A stretch of 64,000 nucleotides of DNA from a bacterium (lineage in GTDB: Bacteria > Hinthialibacterota > Hinthialibacteria > Hinthialibacterales > Hinthialibacteraceae): the NCBI GenBank assembly GCA_016125385.1, contig WGLV01000014.1:23307-87306 (forward strand). Reading direction: 5' to 3'. Both the position numbers and the translations under genes were made by a program. The notes beneath the pieces are model-generated. The model searched no databases. It was not told where the DNA came from and worked only from the letters and a program-made list of their open reading frames with translations. Below, one piece after another: positions 34,060-43,638 of this stretch (positions are counted from its first letter, which is position 1; each line of letters starts with the position of its first letter).

Positions 34060-35499
34060 ATGAAACGACGCGGGTTTATTCATACAATGGGGCTGGCCGC
34101 CGCTTCGGCCGCCTGTCCGGCGATTCTTCGATCCGAGGCGGCAGCGAGGCCGAATATTCTGTTTCTGTTTACCGACGATCAGACGTTCCGCTCGATTGGA
34201 TCGCTGAATAACCCCGCCGTGAAAACGCCGAATATCGATCGCCTGGTGCGTAATGGAGTGACGTTTACTCATGCCTTTAATCAGGGCTCGTGGACCGGGG
34301 CGGTGTGCATCGCCAGCCGCGCTATGCTCAACACAGGCCGATTTATCTATCACGCCCAGCACGATATCGGAAACGCGGGAAAGGGCGAGGCGCCTTGCGT
34401 CCCGTTGTGGAGTGAGACGCTGGGCCGAGCGGGATACGACACGTTTATGACGGGCAAATGGCATAATGGCGACCTTGCGCTGAAGCAGGGGTTCAAGCAC
34501 GTGGGGCCGCATGGCGGCGGCATGCTGCCTTCGACCGAGGTCGGCGGCGAGGCGTATAACCGCCCCGCGCCGGGAAACACGTGGACGCCTTATGATCCTA
34601 AATGGGAAGGTCATTGGATGGACGACGGAGAAGGCGGCATCGTTCACAGCAGCGTGCGCTGGGCCAATGCGGCCGTCGATTATCTGAAGGGCCGCGAGGC
34701 GGGCGGCGATCCATTTTTCATGTACGTGGCGTTTCACGCGCCGCACGATCCACGCCAGTCGCCGAAGGAGTACATCGATCTGTATCCTCTGGATGAGATT
34801 CAGATTCCACCGAATTTTTATCCCGAGCATCCCTTTGACCAGGGCGAGCGGTACACGTTGCGTGATGAGAGGCTGGCTCCGTTTCCCCGGACGCCGGATG
34901 AGATCAAGGTTCACATCCAGGAATATTACGCGATCATCTCACACGCCGACGCGCAGATCGGACGCATTCTCGATACGCTGGAGGCGAGCGGCGAGATGGA
35001 TAACACGCTGATCGTTTTCTCCGCCGATCACGGGCTGGCGATGGGGCAGCACGGGCTGATGGGTAAGCAGAATCAATACGATCACAGCATCCGCATGCCG
35101 TTGATCTTCTGCGGGCCGGGGCTGGAGAAAAACAAGCGCATCGATTCACTGGTCTATCTGCACAATACGTATGCGACCACTTGTGAACTCGCGGGCGTCG
35201 AGGTTCCCGAAACGGTCGAGTTTCGAAGCCTCGCTCCGCTATTACGAGGTGAAACCGATCGTGTGTATGACGCGATCTTCGGCTCCTACGTCGATTTTCA
35301 GCGCATGGTGAGGACGGACCGGTATAAACTGATCCGGTATCCCAAAGTTGGAGAGACGCAGCTGTTCGATCTCGTCGAAGACCCTTGGGAGATGAATAAC
35401 CTGGCGGGCGAGAAAGCGTATAGTGGAGTACTCGACCGGCTCAGTTATCGCCTGAGTGAACTGCAGCGGCAGGTGGGTGACGAGCTGGTTCTTACGTGA
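34060..35499 (+). CDS. Type I sulfatase (CxAxR active site)
   Basis: The protein has 479 residues. The N-terminus K-R-R-G-F-I-H plus a hydrophobic run looks like a Tat signal. The sulfatase core starts P-N-I-L-F-L-F-T-D-D-Q with metal-binding aspartates. The active site is C-I-A-S-R near residue 86, the cysteine variant converted to formylglycine, with alanine in place of the common proline. T-G-K-W-H and S-A-D-H-G-L-A-M-G-Q-H are the other metal and substrate motifs. It probably removes sulfate from a polysaccharide or other sulfate ester in the periplasm. A terminator follows, so it is separate from the next gene. No maturation enzyme is nearby. Confidence 0.92.
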   Translation: MKRRGFIHTMGLAAASAACPAILRSEAAARPNILFLFTDDQTFRSIGSLNNPAVKTPNIDRLVRNGVTFTHAFNQGSWTGAVCIASRAMLNTGRFIYHAQHDIGNAGKGEAPCVPLWSETLGRAGYDTFMTGKWHNGDLALKQGFKHVGPHGGGMLPSTEVGGEAYNRPAPGNTWTPYDPKWEGHWMDDGEGGIVHSSVRWANAAVDYLKGREAGGDPFFMYVAFHAPHDPRQSPKEYIDLYPLDEIQIPPNFYPEHPFDQGERYTLRDERLAPFPRTPDEIKVHIQEYYAIISHADAQIGRILDTLEASGEMDNTLIVFSADHGLAMGQHGLMGKQNQYDHSIRMPLIFCGPGLEKNKRIDSLVYLHNTYATTCELAGVEVPETVEFRSLAPLLRGETDRVYDAIFGSYVDFQRMVRTDRYKLIRYPKVGETQLFDLVEDPWEMNNLAGEKAYSGVLDRLSYRLSELQRQVGDELVLT

Positions 35500-35542
35500 G
35501 GAGATCCTGTCCGTTTGCAGGATTCTAGTGAACCTCAAAGCG

Positions 35543-35580
35543 TCGCCGCCGGGTTTTTCCCGGGCGGCGATTTCTTTTTG
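35543..35580 (+). terminator. Rho-independent terminator
   Basis: TCGCCGCCGGG pairs with CCC(G)GGCGGCGA around a T-rich loop, with TTTCTTTTT after it. A smaller ATCCTG/CAGGAT hairpin lies just before, near 35503-35525. Confidence 0.75.
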
Positions 35581-35644
35581 TTATGAAATGTGATTAAATA
35601 GATCGGTTTTATAGAATTCGCTTTACCGTAAAGGAGTGGGGATC

Positions 35645-36688
35645 ATGCAAGAGACGACTTATACGCGCATCTCGAATTCCATCACACGGCGGTCCGTGTT
35701 AAAAGGAGCGGCGGCGGGCGCCGCCGCGCTGGCCATGCCCAATCTGGCGCTGGCGGCGAAGAACCCCTGGAAGGTGCAGGGAAGCGGTAAACACAAATAT
35801 GAAGTGATCGAGGGATGGGGCGTGATCCCCAAGCATATCACGCTGGGCTATACCCACGGGGTGTGCGTCGATTCACAGGGAAGGGTGATCGTTCATCACA
35901 CCGGCAAGGACTCGATCATCTATTTCGATGACAAGGGCAAGTTCATCAAGTCATGGGGCGACGAGTTTGAGGGTGGCGCTCACGGTTTGACGATCAATAA
36001 AGAGAACGGCGAAGAGTATCTCTACCTCTCCGACACCAAGCGCGATCTGGTGATTAAAGCCGATCTGGACGGAAAGAAAATCTGGACGATCGAGAAGCCC
36101 GAGCAGTCGGGCGTATACGCGGATGGCAAGGAATATACGCCGACCAATGTGGCGATCGCGCCTAACGGCGACGTGTATGTCGCCGATGGATACGGCTCGA
36201 GTTATATCCATCAGTACAACGCCAACGCCGAATACATCCGCACCTGGGGCGGGAAGGGCTCGGAAGACGGCAAGATGAACTGCCCGCACGGCATTACCAT
36301 CGACCTGCGCGGCGACGATCCGCTGGTGCTGGTGGCCGACCGCGCCAACGTGCGTCTTCAGTATTTCACCCTCGACGGCAAGCACGTGAAAAACGTGGCT
36401 CATGAGTTGCGCCACCCCTGTCATTTCGACCAGCGCGAGGGTGACCTGCTTGTTCCCGATCTGTTCGGGCGCGTGACGATCTTCAACAAGGATAATGAAC
36501 TGGTCGAACACCTGGGCGGCGATCCGGAATGGAATAAACCCGATCAATATCCCAACGTGCCGAAAGAGACGCTGGTCCCCGGCAAGTTCGTCTCGCCTCA
36601 CAGCGCCTGCTGGGACGCGGACGGCAACATTTACGTAGTCGAGTGGATCGATTACGGCCGCATCACCAAGTTTCAGCGTGTGGCGTGA
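35645..36688 (+). CDS. Tat-exported NHL-repeat beta-propeller protein
   Basis: The protein has about 347 residues. It has a Tat signal (T-R-R-S-V-L-K-G-A-A-A-G) ending near A-L-A-A. The rest is a six-bladed NHL-type propeller with repeats such as H-G-V-C-V-D-S-Q-G-R-V-I-V, P-T-N-V-A-I-A-P-N-G-D-V-Y-V-A-D-G, C-P-H-G-I-T-I-D-L and S-P-H-S-A-C-W-D-A-D-G-N-I-Y-V. Such proteins resemble the lyase domain of peptidylglycine-amidating enzymes, but no activity can be named. AAGGAG lies 8 bases before ATG 35645; GTG 35636 is rejected. It begins a run of genes with the DUF1549/1553 and DUF1501 proteins (gaps of 26 and 4 bases). Confidence 0.85.
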   Translation: MQETTYTRISNSITRRSVLKGAAAGAAALAMPNLALAAKNPWKVQGSGKHKYEVIEGWGVIPKHITLGYTHGVCVDSQGRVIVHHTGKDSIIYFDDKGKFIKSWGDEFEGGAHGLTINKENGEEYLYLSDTKRDLVIKADLDGKKIWTIEKPEQSGVYADGKEYTPTNVAIAPNGDVYVADGYGSSYIHQYNANAEYIRTWGGKGSEDGKMNCPHGITIDLRGDDPLVLVADRANVRLQYFTLDGKHVKNVAHELRHPCHFDQREGDLLVPDLFGRVTIFNKDNELVEHLGGDPEWNKPDQYPNVPKETLVPGKFVSPHSACWDADGNIYVVEWIDYGRITKFQRVA

Positions 36689-36714
36689 GTGAATCGCGAA
36701 AGGCGGCGCGAGCG

Positions 36715-39700
36715 ATGAAGAAGTTCTGCATGCTGAGTGTGGCGGCGTGGTTGGCGCTGGCGTTGTGCGCGTGGAGCGCGGACGAAGCGCTGGTCGTCCC
36801 TCCCGAAGTTCAGGCGGAGCTGGAGCGCTCGCCCGCCGCCGATTTTAACTTCGACGTCAAACCGATTCTCGCGGACCGGTGTTTCAAGTGTCATGGCCCC
36901 GACATCAATCATCGCATGGTGAATCTTCGTCTCGACACGGCGGAGGGCGCATACGGCCCTCTACTGATCGGGGAGGGATCGGCGGTGGTTCCGGGGAAAC
37001 CGCAAGAAAGCGAGATGCTGCGGCGCGTGCTTTCCTACGACAAAGAACGCGTAATGCCTCCCGCCGGATCGGACCTGACGCTTTCCGCGCGTGAAAAAGC
37101 GATTCTATACCGCTGGGTCGAACAGGGCGGCGCATACAAACGGCACTGGGCGTTTATCCCACCTGAGGAAGCGCTGGCTGAGGCGAATACCGCGCCTGAG
37201 GCGTCGCGTTCTATCGACGCGTTTGTCCAGCGGGAACTTCAAGAACACCGGCTTTCATTTTCGCCCGAGGCGGACAAAGAAACGCTGATTCGACGGGTTA
37301 CGTTCGATCTGACCGGGTTGCCGCCGACTCTGGAAGAGATTGACGCGTTTCTGGCCGACGAGTCGCAGGATGCATACGAACACGTCGTCGACAGGCTGCT
37401 GGCGTCGCCGCGCTACGGCGAACGCATGGCGATGAACTGGCTCGATGTGGCGCGCTACGCGGATACCTATGGGTATCAGGCCGACAATTACCGGCCCATG
37501 TGGCGCTGGCGCGATTGGGTGATCGGCGCCTATAACCGCAACATGCCCTACGACCGGTTTGTTGAATGGCAACTGGCGGGAGACCTGGAACCGAACGCCA
37601 GTCAGGAACAGATTCTCGCCACAGCGTTTAACCGTAACCATCCCCAGAACGCCGAAGGCGGCATCGTCAACGAAGAGTATCAGGTGGAATACGCGGTCGA
37701 CCGAGTTGATACCTTCGGGAAAGCCTTTCTCGGCGTGACCGTGCAATGCGCTCGCTGTCACGATCACAAGTACGACCCCATCAAGCAGAAAGAGTTTTAC
37801 CAGCTTTCGAGCTTCTTCAACAACTTGGATGAAGCGGGGCAGATTACGTGGAGCCAGAGCGATACGCCTTCGCCGTCGCTGATGTTGCCAAGCGATGAGC
37901 AGAAATCGAAACTCGCGGGGCTGGACGGCGAGATTCAAACCGTGCAAGCACGACTTGACGCTCTTGATTCACGCAAACGGGATGCGTTCGAGCATTGGCT
38001 GGCGAGGGCGAAACGCGGTGAAATAGAGATCGAACCTCGATTCCTGCAGGCTCACTACACACTCGACGCGGCGACGAATGAATCCATCGAGAACGAAGAA
38101 GGAAGCGACACGGGCCGCATTGTTGATCCCGTCACCATGGGGTTGGCGGAAACTTCGCCCAGGCCGGTGGAAGGCGCGCACGGCGGGGGGCTGCTGATCG
38201 ACGGCGATCAGATGCTCGATTTTCCTGGCGTGGGACGGTTCAGCAAGGCGCAGCCGTTTTCCGTGGGGATGTGGGTCTGGATTCCGAACGATCTGCAAAA
38301 CGGCGTGATTTTTCACTCCAATCGAGGCGGAATCATATACAGCTTTAAAGGCTATCAGGTTTCGATTGAAGACGGATTTTTCGATGTCCGGCTGGCTCAC
38401 GTGTTTCCTGGCAACGCCATTCATCTGGTTTCTGAGGAAACGGCGCCGCGTGAAACCTGGACGCACGTAATGCTGACATACGACGGTTCGGCGAAGGCGG
38501 CGGGCGTGCGTTTTTACGTAAACGGCGAGCCGCTCGCGATGAAAACGTTGTGTGACCATCTGATAAAAGACATCGTTTTCGTGAAAGATGGAATCGGCAC
38601 GAATCTTCGGGTCGGCGCGCGCTGGCGGTCGCGCGGTTTCAAGGATGGAAAGATCGACGACGTTATCGTTTATAACCAGGCGTTGACGCCGCTGGCTGTA
38701 AAAGAAGCCATCGGTCAACACGCCGTGCGGACGTTAATCGATCTCGATCGAGTTCAGTGGAGCGAGGCGGAGACGGAGGCGCTGTATGCTTATTATCTGT
38801 CGAACTTCGATCTCGACGCTATCGCCTTGCGCAACCGGTTGATCGATCTGCGCGCGCAACGCGCCGCGATCGAGGAAGACGTCGATGAAATTATGGTGAT
38901 GAAGGAAGCGTCTGTGCCGAGGCAGGCCTACGTGTTGCAGCGCGGCGTATACAGCGCGCGCGGCGAGGCGGTTGAGCCGGGCGTGATTCAGAGTGTTTTG
39001 CCCTATCCTGACGACTATCCCAAAAACCGGCTTGGACTGGCGCGCTGGTTGACGAAGCCCGATAACCCATTGACCGCGAGGGTGGAGGTCAACCGTCTGT
39101 GGCAGCAGTGCTTTGGCCGGGGCATCGTCAAGACGGCGGAGGATTTCGGCGTTCAGGGCGAATTGCCTACGCATCCCGAGTTGCTCGACTGGCTCGCGGT
39201 GGAATTCATGCGCTCGGGATGGGATGAAAAAGCCATGCTGAAACGTATCGTCACGTCGAGAACCTATCGTCAGACTTCGGTCGCTTCCGCGGAGGCTTTG
39301 GCTAACGATCCAGAAAACCGGTGGCTGGCGCGTGGGCCCCGCCAACGCCTGACGGCGGAAATGCTGCGCGACGCCGCGCTGGCGGCGGGGGGATTAATGA
39401 ACGGCGTCATCGGCGGCCCCAGCGTGAAACCCTATCAACCCGACGGATTATGGTCGTTCGGGATGAATTCGCATTACGAGCAGGATCATGGAGACAAACT
39501 GTACCGGCGCAGCCTGTACACCTTCTGGAAGCGCACCGTGCCGCATCCAACCATGAATGTGTTCGACGCGCCTGACCGCAGTTATTGCGTAGTGCGGCGT
39601 CAGAAGACGAACACGCCGCTGCAGGCATTGACGCTGATGAACGACCCGCAGTTCGTCGAAGCGGCGCGGGCGCTGGCGGGGCGGATGACGGCGCAAGAAA

Positions 39701-39960
39701 GCGCCATGCCGGACGAGCGGATCGATTTCGCGTTTCGCGCGCTGACTTCTCGCGATCCGGCGCCCAGAGAACTCGACGTGCTGCGCCTGCTGTATGAGCG
39801 TCAGCGGGATGCGTTCAGCCGGGCGCCTGAGTCGGCGAAGGGCTGGCTGGAGACGGGCGAGTCGCCGCGTCTTGATACGGACGATGACGCCGGTCTGGCC
39901 GCCTGTGCGGTGGTGGCGAGCACGATCGTCAACTCGGATGCGTTTATCGTAAAAAGGTGA
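36715..39960 (+). CDS. Planctomycete-type cytochrome C-DUF1549-LamG-DUF1553 protein
   Basis: The protein has about 1081 residues. A signal peptide is followed by a cytochrome-like C-F-K-C-H-G-P-D site near residue 60, DUF1549 (about 170-380, with L-D-V-A-R-Y-A-D-T-Y-G-Y and C-A-R-C-H-D-H-K-Y-D-P), a LamG-like sandwich inserted near 470-670, and DUF1553 in the last 350 residues (R-V-E-V-N-R-L-W-Q-Q, F-D-A-P-D-R-S). This is the PSCyt1/PSD1 architecture common in Planctomycetes and Verrucomicrobia; its role is unproven but linked to degradation of complex glycans. The two CxxCH sites suggest heme and redox chemistry. The DUF1501 gene starts four bases after its stop, which is the usual partner order. 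ATG 36715 is chosen because the signal peptide begins there. Confidence 0.92.
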   Translation: MKKFCMLSVAAWLALALCAWSADEALVVPPEVQAELERSPAADFNFDVKPILADRCFKCHGPDINHRMVNLRLDTAEGAYGPLLIGEGSAVVPGKPQESEMLRRVLSYDKERVMPPAGSDLTLSAREKAILYRWVEQGGAYKRHWAFIPPEEALAEANTAPEASRSIDAFVQRELQEHRLSFSPEADKETLIRRVTFDLTGLPPTLEEIDAFLADESQDAYEHVVDRLLASPRYGERMAMNWLDVARYADTYGYQADNYRPMWRWRDWVIGAYNRNMPYDRFVEWQLAGDLEPNASQEQILATAFNRNHPQNAEGGIVNEEYQVEYAVDRVDTFGKAFLGVTVQCARCHDHKYDPIKQKEFYQLSSFFNNLDEAGQITWSQSDTPSPSLMLPSDEQKSKLAGLDGEIQTVQARLDALDSRKRDAFEHWLARAKRGEIEIEPRFLQAHYTLDAATNESIENEEGSDTGRIVDPVTMGLAETSPRPVEGAHGGGLLIDGDQMLDFPGVGRFSKAQPFSVGMWVWIPNDLQNGVIFHSNRGGIIYSFKGYQVSIEDGFFDVRLAHVFPGNAIHLVSEETAPRETWTHVMLTYDGSAKAAGVRFYVNGEPLAMKTLCDHLIKDIVFVKDGIGTNLRVGARWRSRGFKDGKIDDVIVYNQALTPLAVKEAIGQHAVRTLIDLDRVQWSEAETEALYAYYLSNFDLDAIALRNRLIDLRAQRAAIEEDVDEIMVMKEASVPRQAYVLQRGVYSARGEAVEPGVIQSVLPYPDDYPKNRLGLARWLTKPDNPLTARVEVNRLWQQCFGRGIVKTAEDFGVQGELPTHPELLDWLAVEFMRSGWDEKAMLKRIVTSRTYRQTSVASAEALANDPENRWLARGPRQRLTAEMLRDAALAAGGLMNGVIGGPSVKPYQPDGLWSFGMNSHYEQDHGDKLYRRSLYTFWKRTVPHPTMNVFDAPDRSYCVVRRQKTNTPLQALTLMNDPQFVEAARALAGRMTAQESAMPDERIDFAFRALTSRDPAPRELDVLRLLYERQRDAFSRAPESAKGWLETGESPRLDTDDDAGLAACAVVASTIVNSDAFIVKR

Positions 39961-39964
39961 ACTG

Positions 39965-41404
39965 ATGAACGAAGAAGACCGATTGTTTGAAACTCTCAGC
40001 CGGCGCCATTTTCTGACGCGTACCTCGCTGGGGCTTGGCGCCGCCGCGCTGGGTTCGCTGGTGAATCCCCGCGCCGCGCACGCGGCGGGACGCCCCGGCG
40101 TATTGACCGAGACGCATTTCCCCGCGAAGGCGAAGCGGGTTATCTACCTGTTTCAGAGCGGCGGCCCCTCGCAGATGGAACTGCTCGATTACAAGCCCAA
40201 ACTGGCGGAATTGCACGGACAGCAATTACCCGATTCGGTGCGGCAGGGACAACGCCTGACCGGGATGAGCGCGGGGCAGTCGAGTTTTCCGCTGGCGGAA
40301 TCGATATTTTCATTCGAGCGGCGTGGAGAATGCGGCGCGTGGGTCAGCGAACTGCTGCCGCATACCGCGAAAGTGATCGATGAGCTGTGCGTGATTCGCT
40401 CCATGCACACCGAGGCGATCAATCACGACCCGGCGATCACGTTCTTTCAGACCGGTTCGCAGTTGCCGGGCCGCCCCAGCATGGGCGCATGGGTCAGCTA
40501 CGGGCTGGGCTCGGATAATGATAATCTGCCCGAGTTTATCGTGCTGGTCTCAAAAAACGGCAGCGGCCAGCCCTTATACGCGCGGTTGTGGGGCAGCGGG
40601 TTTCTGCCGACGCGTCATCAGGGCGTTCAGTTTCGCGCCGGCACGGACCCGGTGTTGTATCTGAACGATCCGGAAGGATATTCGCGCGACGACCGCGCGC
40701 GGATGCTATCAACCCTCAATGAGCTCAATCAGGCTCAGTACGACGCGGTACACGATCCCGAAATTCTCGACCGCATGGCGCAGTATGAAATGGCGTTTCG
40801 CATGCAGACCTCAATTCCCGGCGTGATGGACCTTTCGAACGAGCCGGATTCGATTTTCGAATTGTACGGCCCCGGCGCGAAAGACCCGGGCTCGTACGCA
40901 TACAACTGCCTGCTGGCGCGCCGGCTCGCCGAGCGCGACGTGAAGTTCATTCAACTCTACCATCAGGGATGGGATCAGCACGGCGATTTGCCGAAGGGTA
41001 TTCAGAATCAGTGCAAGGCCACCGATCAGGCGACGGCGGCGCTGATCGCCGACCTGAAACAGCGCGGCCTGCTGGAGGATACGCTGGTGATCTGGGGCGG
41101 CGAGTTCGGCCGCACCAACTATTCGCAGGGCGCACTGACCGCCGATAACTACGGGCGCGACCATCATCCGCGATGCTTCACCGTGTGGATGGCGGGGGCG
41201 GGCGTGAAGAAGGGCCTGGTGTACGGCGAGACGGATGAGCTCGGATATAACGTCGTACGGAATCCGGTACACGTGCATGACTTGCAGGCGACGATTCTCT
41301 ACCTGTTGGGCGTCGATCACGAACGGTTGACCTACAAGTATCAGGGGCGGCGGTTCCGACTGACCGACGTCAGCGGCGAGGTGGTAAAGGATATCCTCGC
41401 GTAG
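39965..41404 (+). CDS. DUF1501 family protein, Tat-exported
   Basis: The protein has 479 residues. The Tat-type N-terminus (S-R-R-H-F-L-T-R-T-S-L-G-L-G) is followed by an alkaline-phosphatase/sulfatase-like fold typical of DUF1501: Y-L-F-Q-S-G-G-P-S-Q-M-E-L-L-D-Y-K-P-K near residue 60, S-M-H-T-E-A-I-N-H-D-P near 145 and W-G-G-E-F-G-R-T near 378. DUF1501 proteins regularly follow DUF1549/1553 proteins, as here, and the four-base gap with AGGTG before the ATG points to coupled translation. The function is unknown. It ends in TAG, followed by a long hairpin. Confidence 0.92.
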   Translation: MNEEDRLFETLSRRHFLTRTSLGLGAAALGSLVNPRAAHAAGRPGVLTETHFPAKAKRVIYLFQSGGPSQMELLDYKPKLAELHGQQLPDSVRQGQRLTGMSAGQSSFPLAESIFSFERRGECGAWVSELLPHTAKVIDELCVIRSMHTEAINHDPAITFFQTGSQLPGRPSMGAWVSYGLGSDNDNLPEFIVLVSKNGSGQPLYARLWGSGFLPTRHQGVQFRAGTDPVLYLNDPEGYSRDDRARMLSTLNELNQAQYDAVHDPEILDRMAQYEMAFRMQTSIPGVMDLSNEPDSIFELYGPGAKDPGSYAYNCLLARRLAERDVKFIQLYHQGWDQHGDLPKGIQNQCKATDQATAALIADLKQRGLLEDTLVIWGGEFGRTNYSQGALTADNYGRDHHPRCFTVWMAGAGVKKGLVYGETDELGYNVVRNPVHVHDLQATILYLLGVDHERLTYKYQGRRFRLTDVSGEVVKDILA

Positions 41405-41427
41405 GTTATCAGTGTTCGCATTTACAA

Positions 41428-41466
41428 AAGACGGCCGCTTTCGCGTGAGGCGAGAGCGGCCGTCTT
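41428..41466 (+). terminator. Long hairpin, terminator-like, copy 1 of a repeat
   Basis: AAGACGGCCGCT-T-TCGC pairs with GCGA-G-AGCGGCCGTCTT around a 5-base loop, giving a stem of about 17 pairs. There is an AAAA run on its left and no long T run on its right. It lies 24 bases after the DUF1501 stop. A nearly identical hairpin lies at 44462-44500. Confidence 0.7.
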
Positions 41467-41596
41467 CGAATTTCCCCTATGATTGATTCCAATCTTCCAA
41501 ACGATCAATTAATCTTAACCATGCCATAGCGCTATGGTTATGTAATGAATATTTCATTCGATATAACTTTATCATGAAATTTTAATGATCTTTTTG

Positions 41597-41627
41597 TTGA
41601 CATACGTTATTTTTTTTTGCTAATAAT
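41597..41627 (+). promoter_or_regulatory. Candidate promoter of the broken protease gene
   Basis: A perfect TTGACA at 41597-41602 is followed after 18 bases by TAATAA, a poor -10 match, at 41621. The leader would be about 90 bases. Confidence 0.4.
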
Positions 41628-41723
41628 TTACGTATTGTTTCCTGTATCGCTCCATGAAAAGATCGTTTTTGCTGTTTTGTGCTCGAATTACGCTTAGATT
41701 AACCAACGCAACGGAGGGTGGTC

Positions 41724-43616
41724 ATGGGCAAGAGTTTATACAACATGTTGTTTATTTTTGTTTTAGGATTCGGGTTGTCGGGAATCGCGGCGGCGGAACA
41801 AATTGATTACCCAATCCCTATTTCAGAATATGTAGAAAAAAGCGCTCCATTTACGACGACCTTCCTCAGCTACCCGAAGTATTACCGTAACGTGGAGAAC
41901 GAACTCACTCTCGTAGATACCACGTTGCATAAATCAACCGATCCCGATTGGGATTATGAAGTTGTCACCGGTATCTGGACCTTGCGGGTTCGCACCGACG
42001 GGACCTACCAAGCCGAGCATGAAGGCGACGTATTCACCTACCGCTTGGCCGATCTGGGCCTCGGCAGAGGAGACAGTTTCCACTCGCTGAACCTGGGCAA
42101 GCCGGACTTTTCTCGCTTCAGCGTTCTGGGCGACCGCATCCGTTGGGCGGATGTCTTCCCTGACGTTGACTTCGAGGTGCGATATATCAATGACATCATG
42201 AAAGTGGACGTGATCGTCAAAAAGAACCGGCTGGACGCGATTAAGGCGGTGGCGTGGAATGAATATCTAACCGCAAAATTCGACATACCCGCCGTGATCA
42301 TCAGAAGTCAAGCCAAACAGGGTGGCTTCATGCGTAATTTATACTGGAACGCCTTTCATGTTGATGAACCGCTTGTGTTTGAGAAAGAGGGCAAAACGGT
42401 GCATCAGTTGCGTCCCACATTGGCGTACACAGACCCGGATGGGCTTATGCTGAAAGGATCGCAAACGTGGCGATTGATTTCAGATCGGCCCGGCGAGGTT
42501 GAACTCTCCGTGTCTCTTTCTGATACGGACGTATTGAGCGAAGGCGATTTGGTGATCGACCCGTCATCAACATTTGATGGAACGGGTCATACATCTGACA
42601 CTTATCTTAATCAGGGCTTGCCTTATACGAATTATGGTGACGGCAACTACATGTATTTGGGGTATCAAAGTTACAATACAGAAGAAAGAATGTTGATAGG
42701 ATTTGGAATTTTAGAAAAATTCGCCATTTTCACTTCGCCCAACATCATCGATTCGGCTGTCTTGAAGGTTTATATGAGTTCGTCGCCTGGAGGAGGAAAT
42801 ACGATCTCCGCGCGCGCTTACAAAGTAAATAATTATTGGTATGAAACCGGAGTGACATGGGACACCGGGATTGGGTATGACTCTTCAACCTATAGTGACG
42901 AAGTGACTATTGGCGACTCTAACGGGTATTATGATTTTGATGTTACAAACATTGTGCGTTCATATTCCTATCCATCCAATGTTCTGGATTATGGGTTCAT
43001 GATTAAACGCACGGGCGGCACGTCAAACTATTACGACTGGCGTTTTAACTCAAGCGAAAATCCTTCGAATAAACCGCAATTAATAGTAACGCATCCGCGT
43101 ATTCATAAAATGAACTTTTATACTGCGATGGGATATACCAATGATTATGCGGATGAATTAATCGATTACGGAAACCAAGCGATCCAAAATGACGATGGGC
43201 CAGGAGAGGACGGATTGTCCGATAATCCTGCCTATGCGGTTATGGCTCGAAATAATAACATCACTGTTCCCAACGACCAGCGGAATCTTTATGAAATAAT
43301 GAATTCAGATGATAAAGATCAAATTTAGTCATTGCTGAATGATATTAGTGTGGAAGGCCATAAAGTGTATATGGTTTTTGCTATTGTGATTGATGGTGAT
43401 GCCTATGATGGATATGCGGAAAAGCCTGGAATAAATATTTTAGTGAAGCCGTTTACTTATTATGTCCTGGCTCATGAGCTCGGACATAATCTTGGTCTCT
43501 CTCATCCAGTAAGTGGTTATCCACACAGGACTTATTTGATGCATACCCCAACTTTTCGGGGTAGTTTGAATAGCACTCGATTGCGCCCTGGGGATAAAAC
43601 CGCATTTGAACAATAA
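41724..43616 (+). pseudogene. Exported metzincin-like metalloprotease with DNRLRE-type domain, split by an in-frame TAG
   Basis: From ATG 41724 (GGAGG 6 bases upstream) the frame gives a signal peptide ending at I-A-A-A, an unknown beta-rich region (about 25-280), and a DNRLRE-like domain (about 285-455, starting D-T-Y-L-N-Q-G). A protease region follows up to a TAG at 43326-43328 (codon 535). The same frame continues directly to 43616 with A-H-E-L-G-H-N-L-G-L-S-H (codons 583-594), a full HExxHxxGxxH zinc site, and a later Met-turn-like Y-L-M-H. The full protein would be 630 residues. The stop separates the zinc site from everything before it, so the normal product cannot be an active protease. 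A nonsense mutation or sequence error is most likely; the downstream part alone lacks a good start and a signal peptide. Confidence 0.8.
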
Positions 43617-43638
43617 GGCACAAAAAAGGGAGATAAAA

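Larger units (their letters stand above)
41405..41723. other. AT-rich gap with hairpin, palindrome and promoter-like boxes
   Basis: The 319 bases between the DUF1501 gene and the broken protease hold no gene. From left to right they contain the 39-base hairpin (listed separately), a perfect 14-base palindrome CCATAGCGCTATGG at 41525-41538, a perfect TTGACA at 41597, and the GGAGG ribosome site at 41713. The composition turns strongly AT-rich after 41470, unlike the genes to the left. Confidence 0.6.

Noticed and set aside
33934..34914. A 326-residue minus-strand frame across the sulfatase start
   Set aside because: The sulfatase active-site motifs lie on the plus strand; the minus frame is arginine-rich with no domain.
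36643..36714. Upstream extension of the DUF1549/1553 protein
   Set aside because: The extra codons overlap the end of the NHL propeller gene in another frame and would hide the clear signal peptide starting at 36715.
43326..43328. TAG read as pyrrolysine or another amino acid
   Set aside because: No PylT/PylS seen in the window, the residue is not at a known recoded site, and the neighbouring DUF1501 gene ends in TAG. A mutation or error is simpler.
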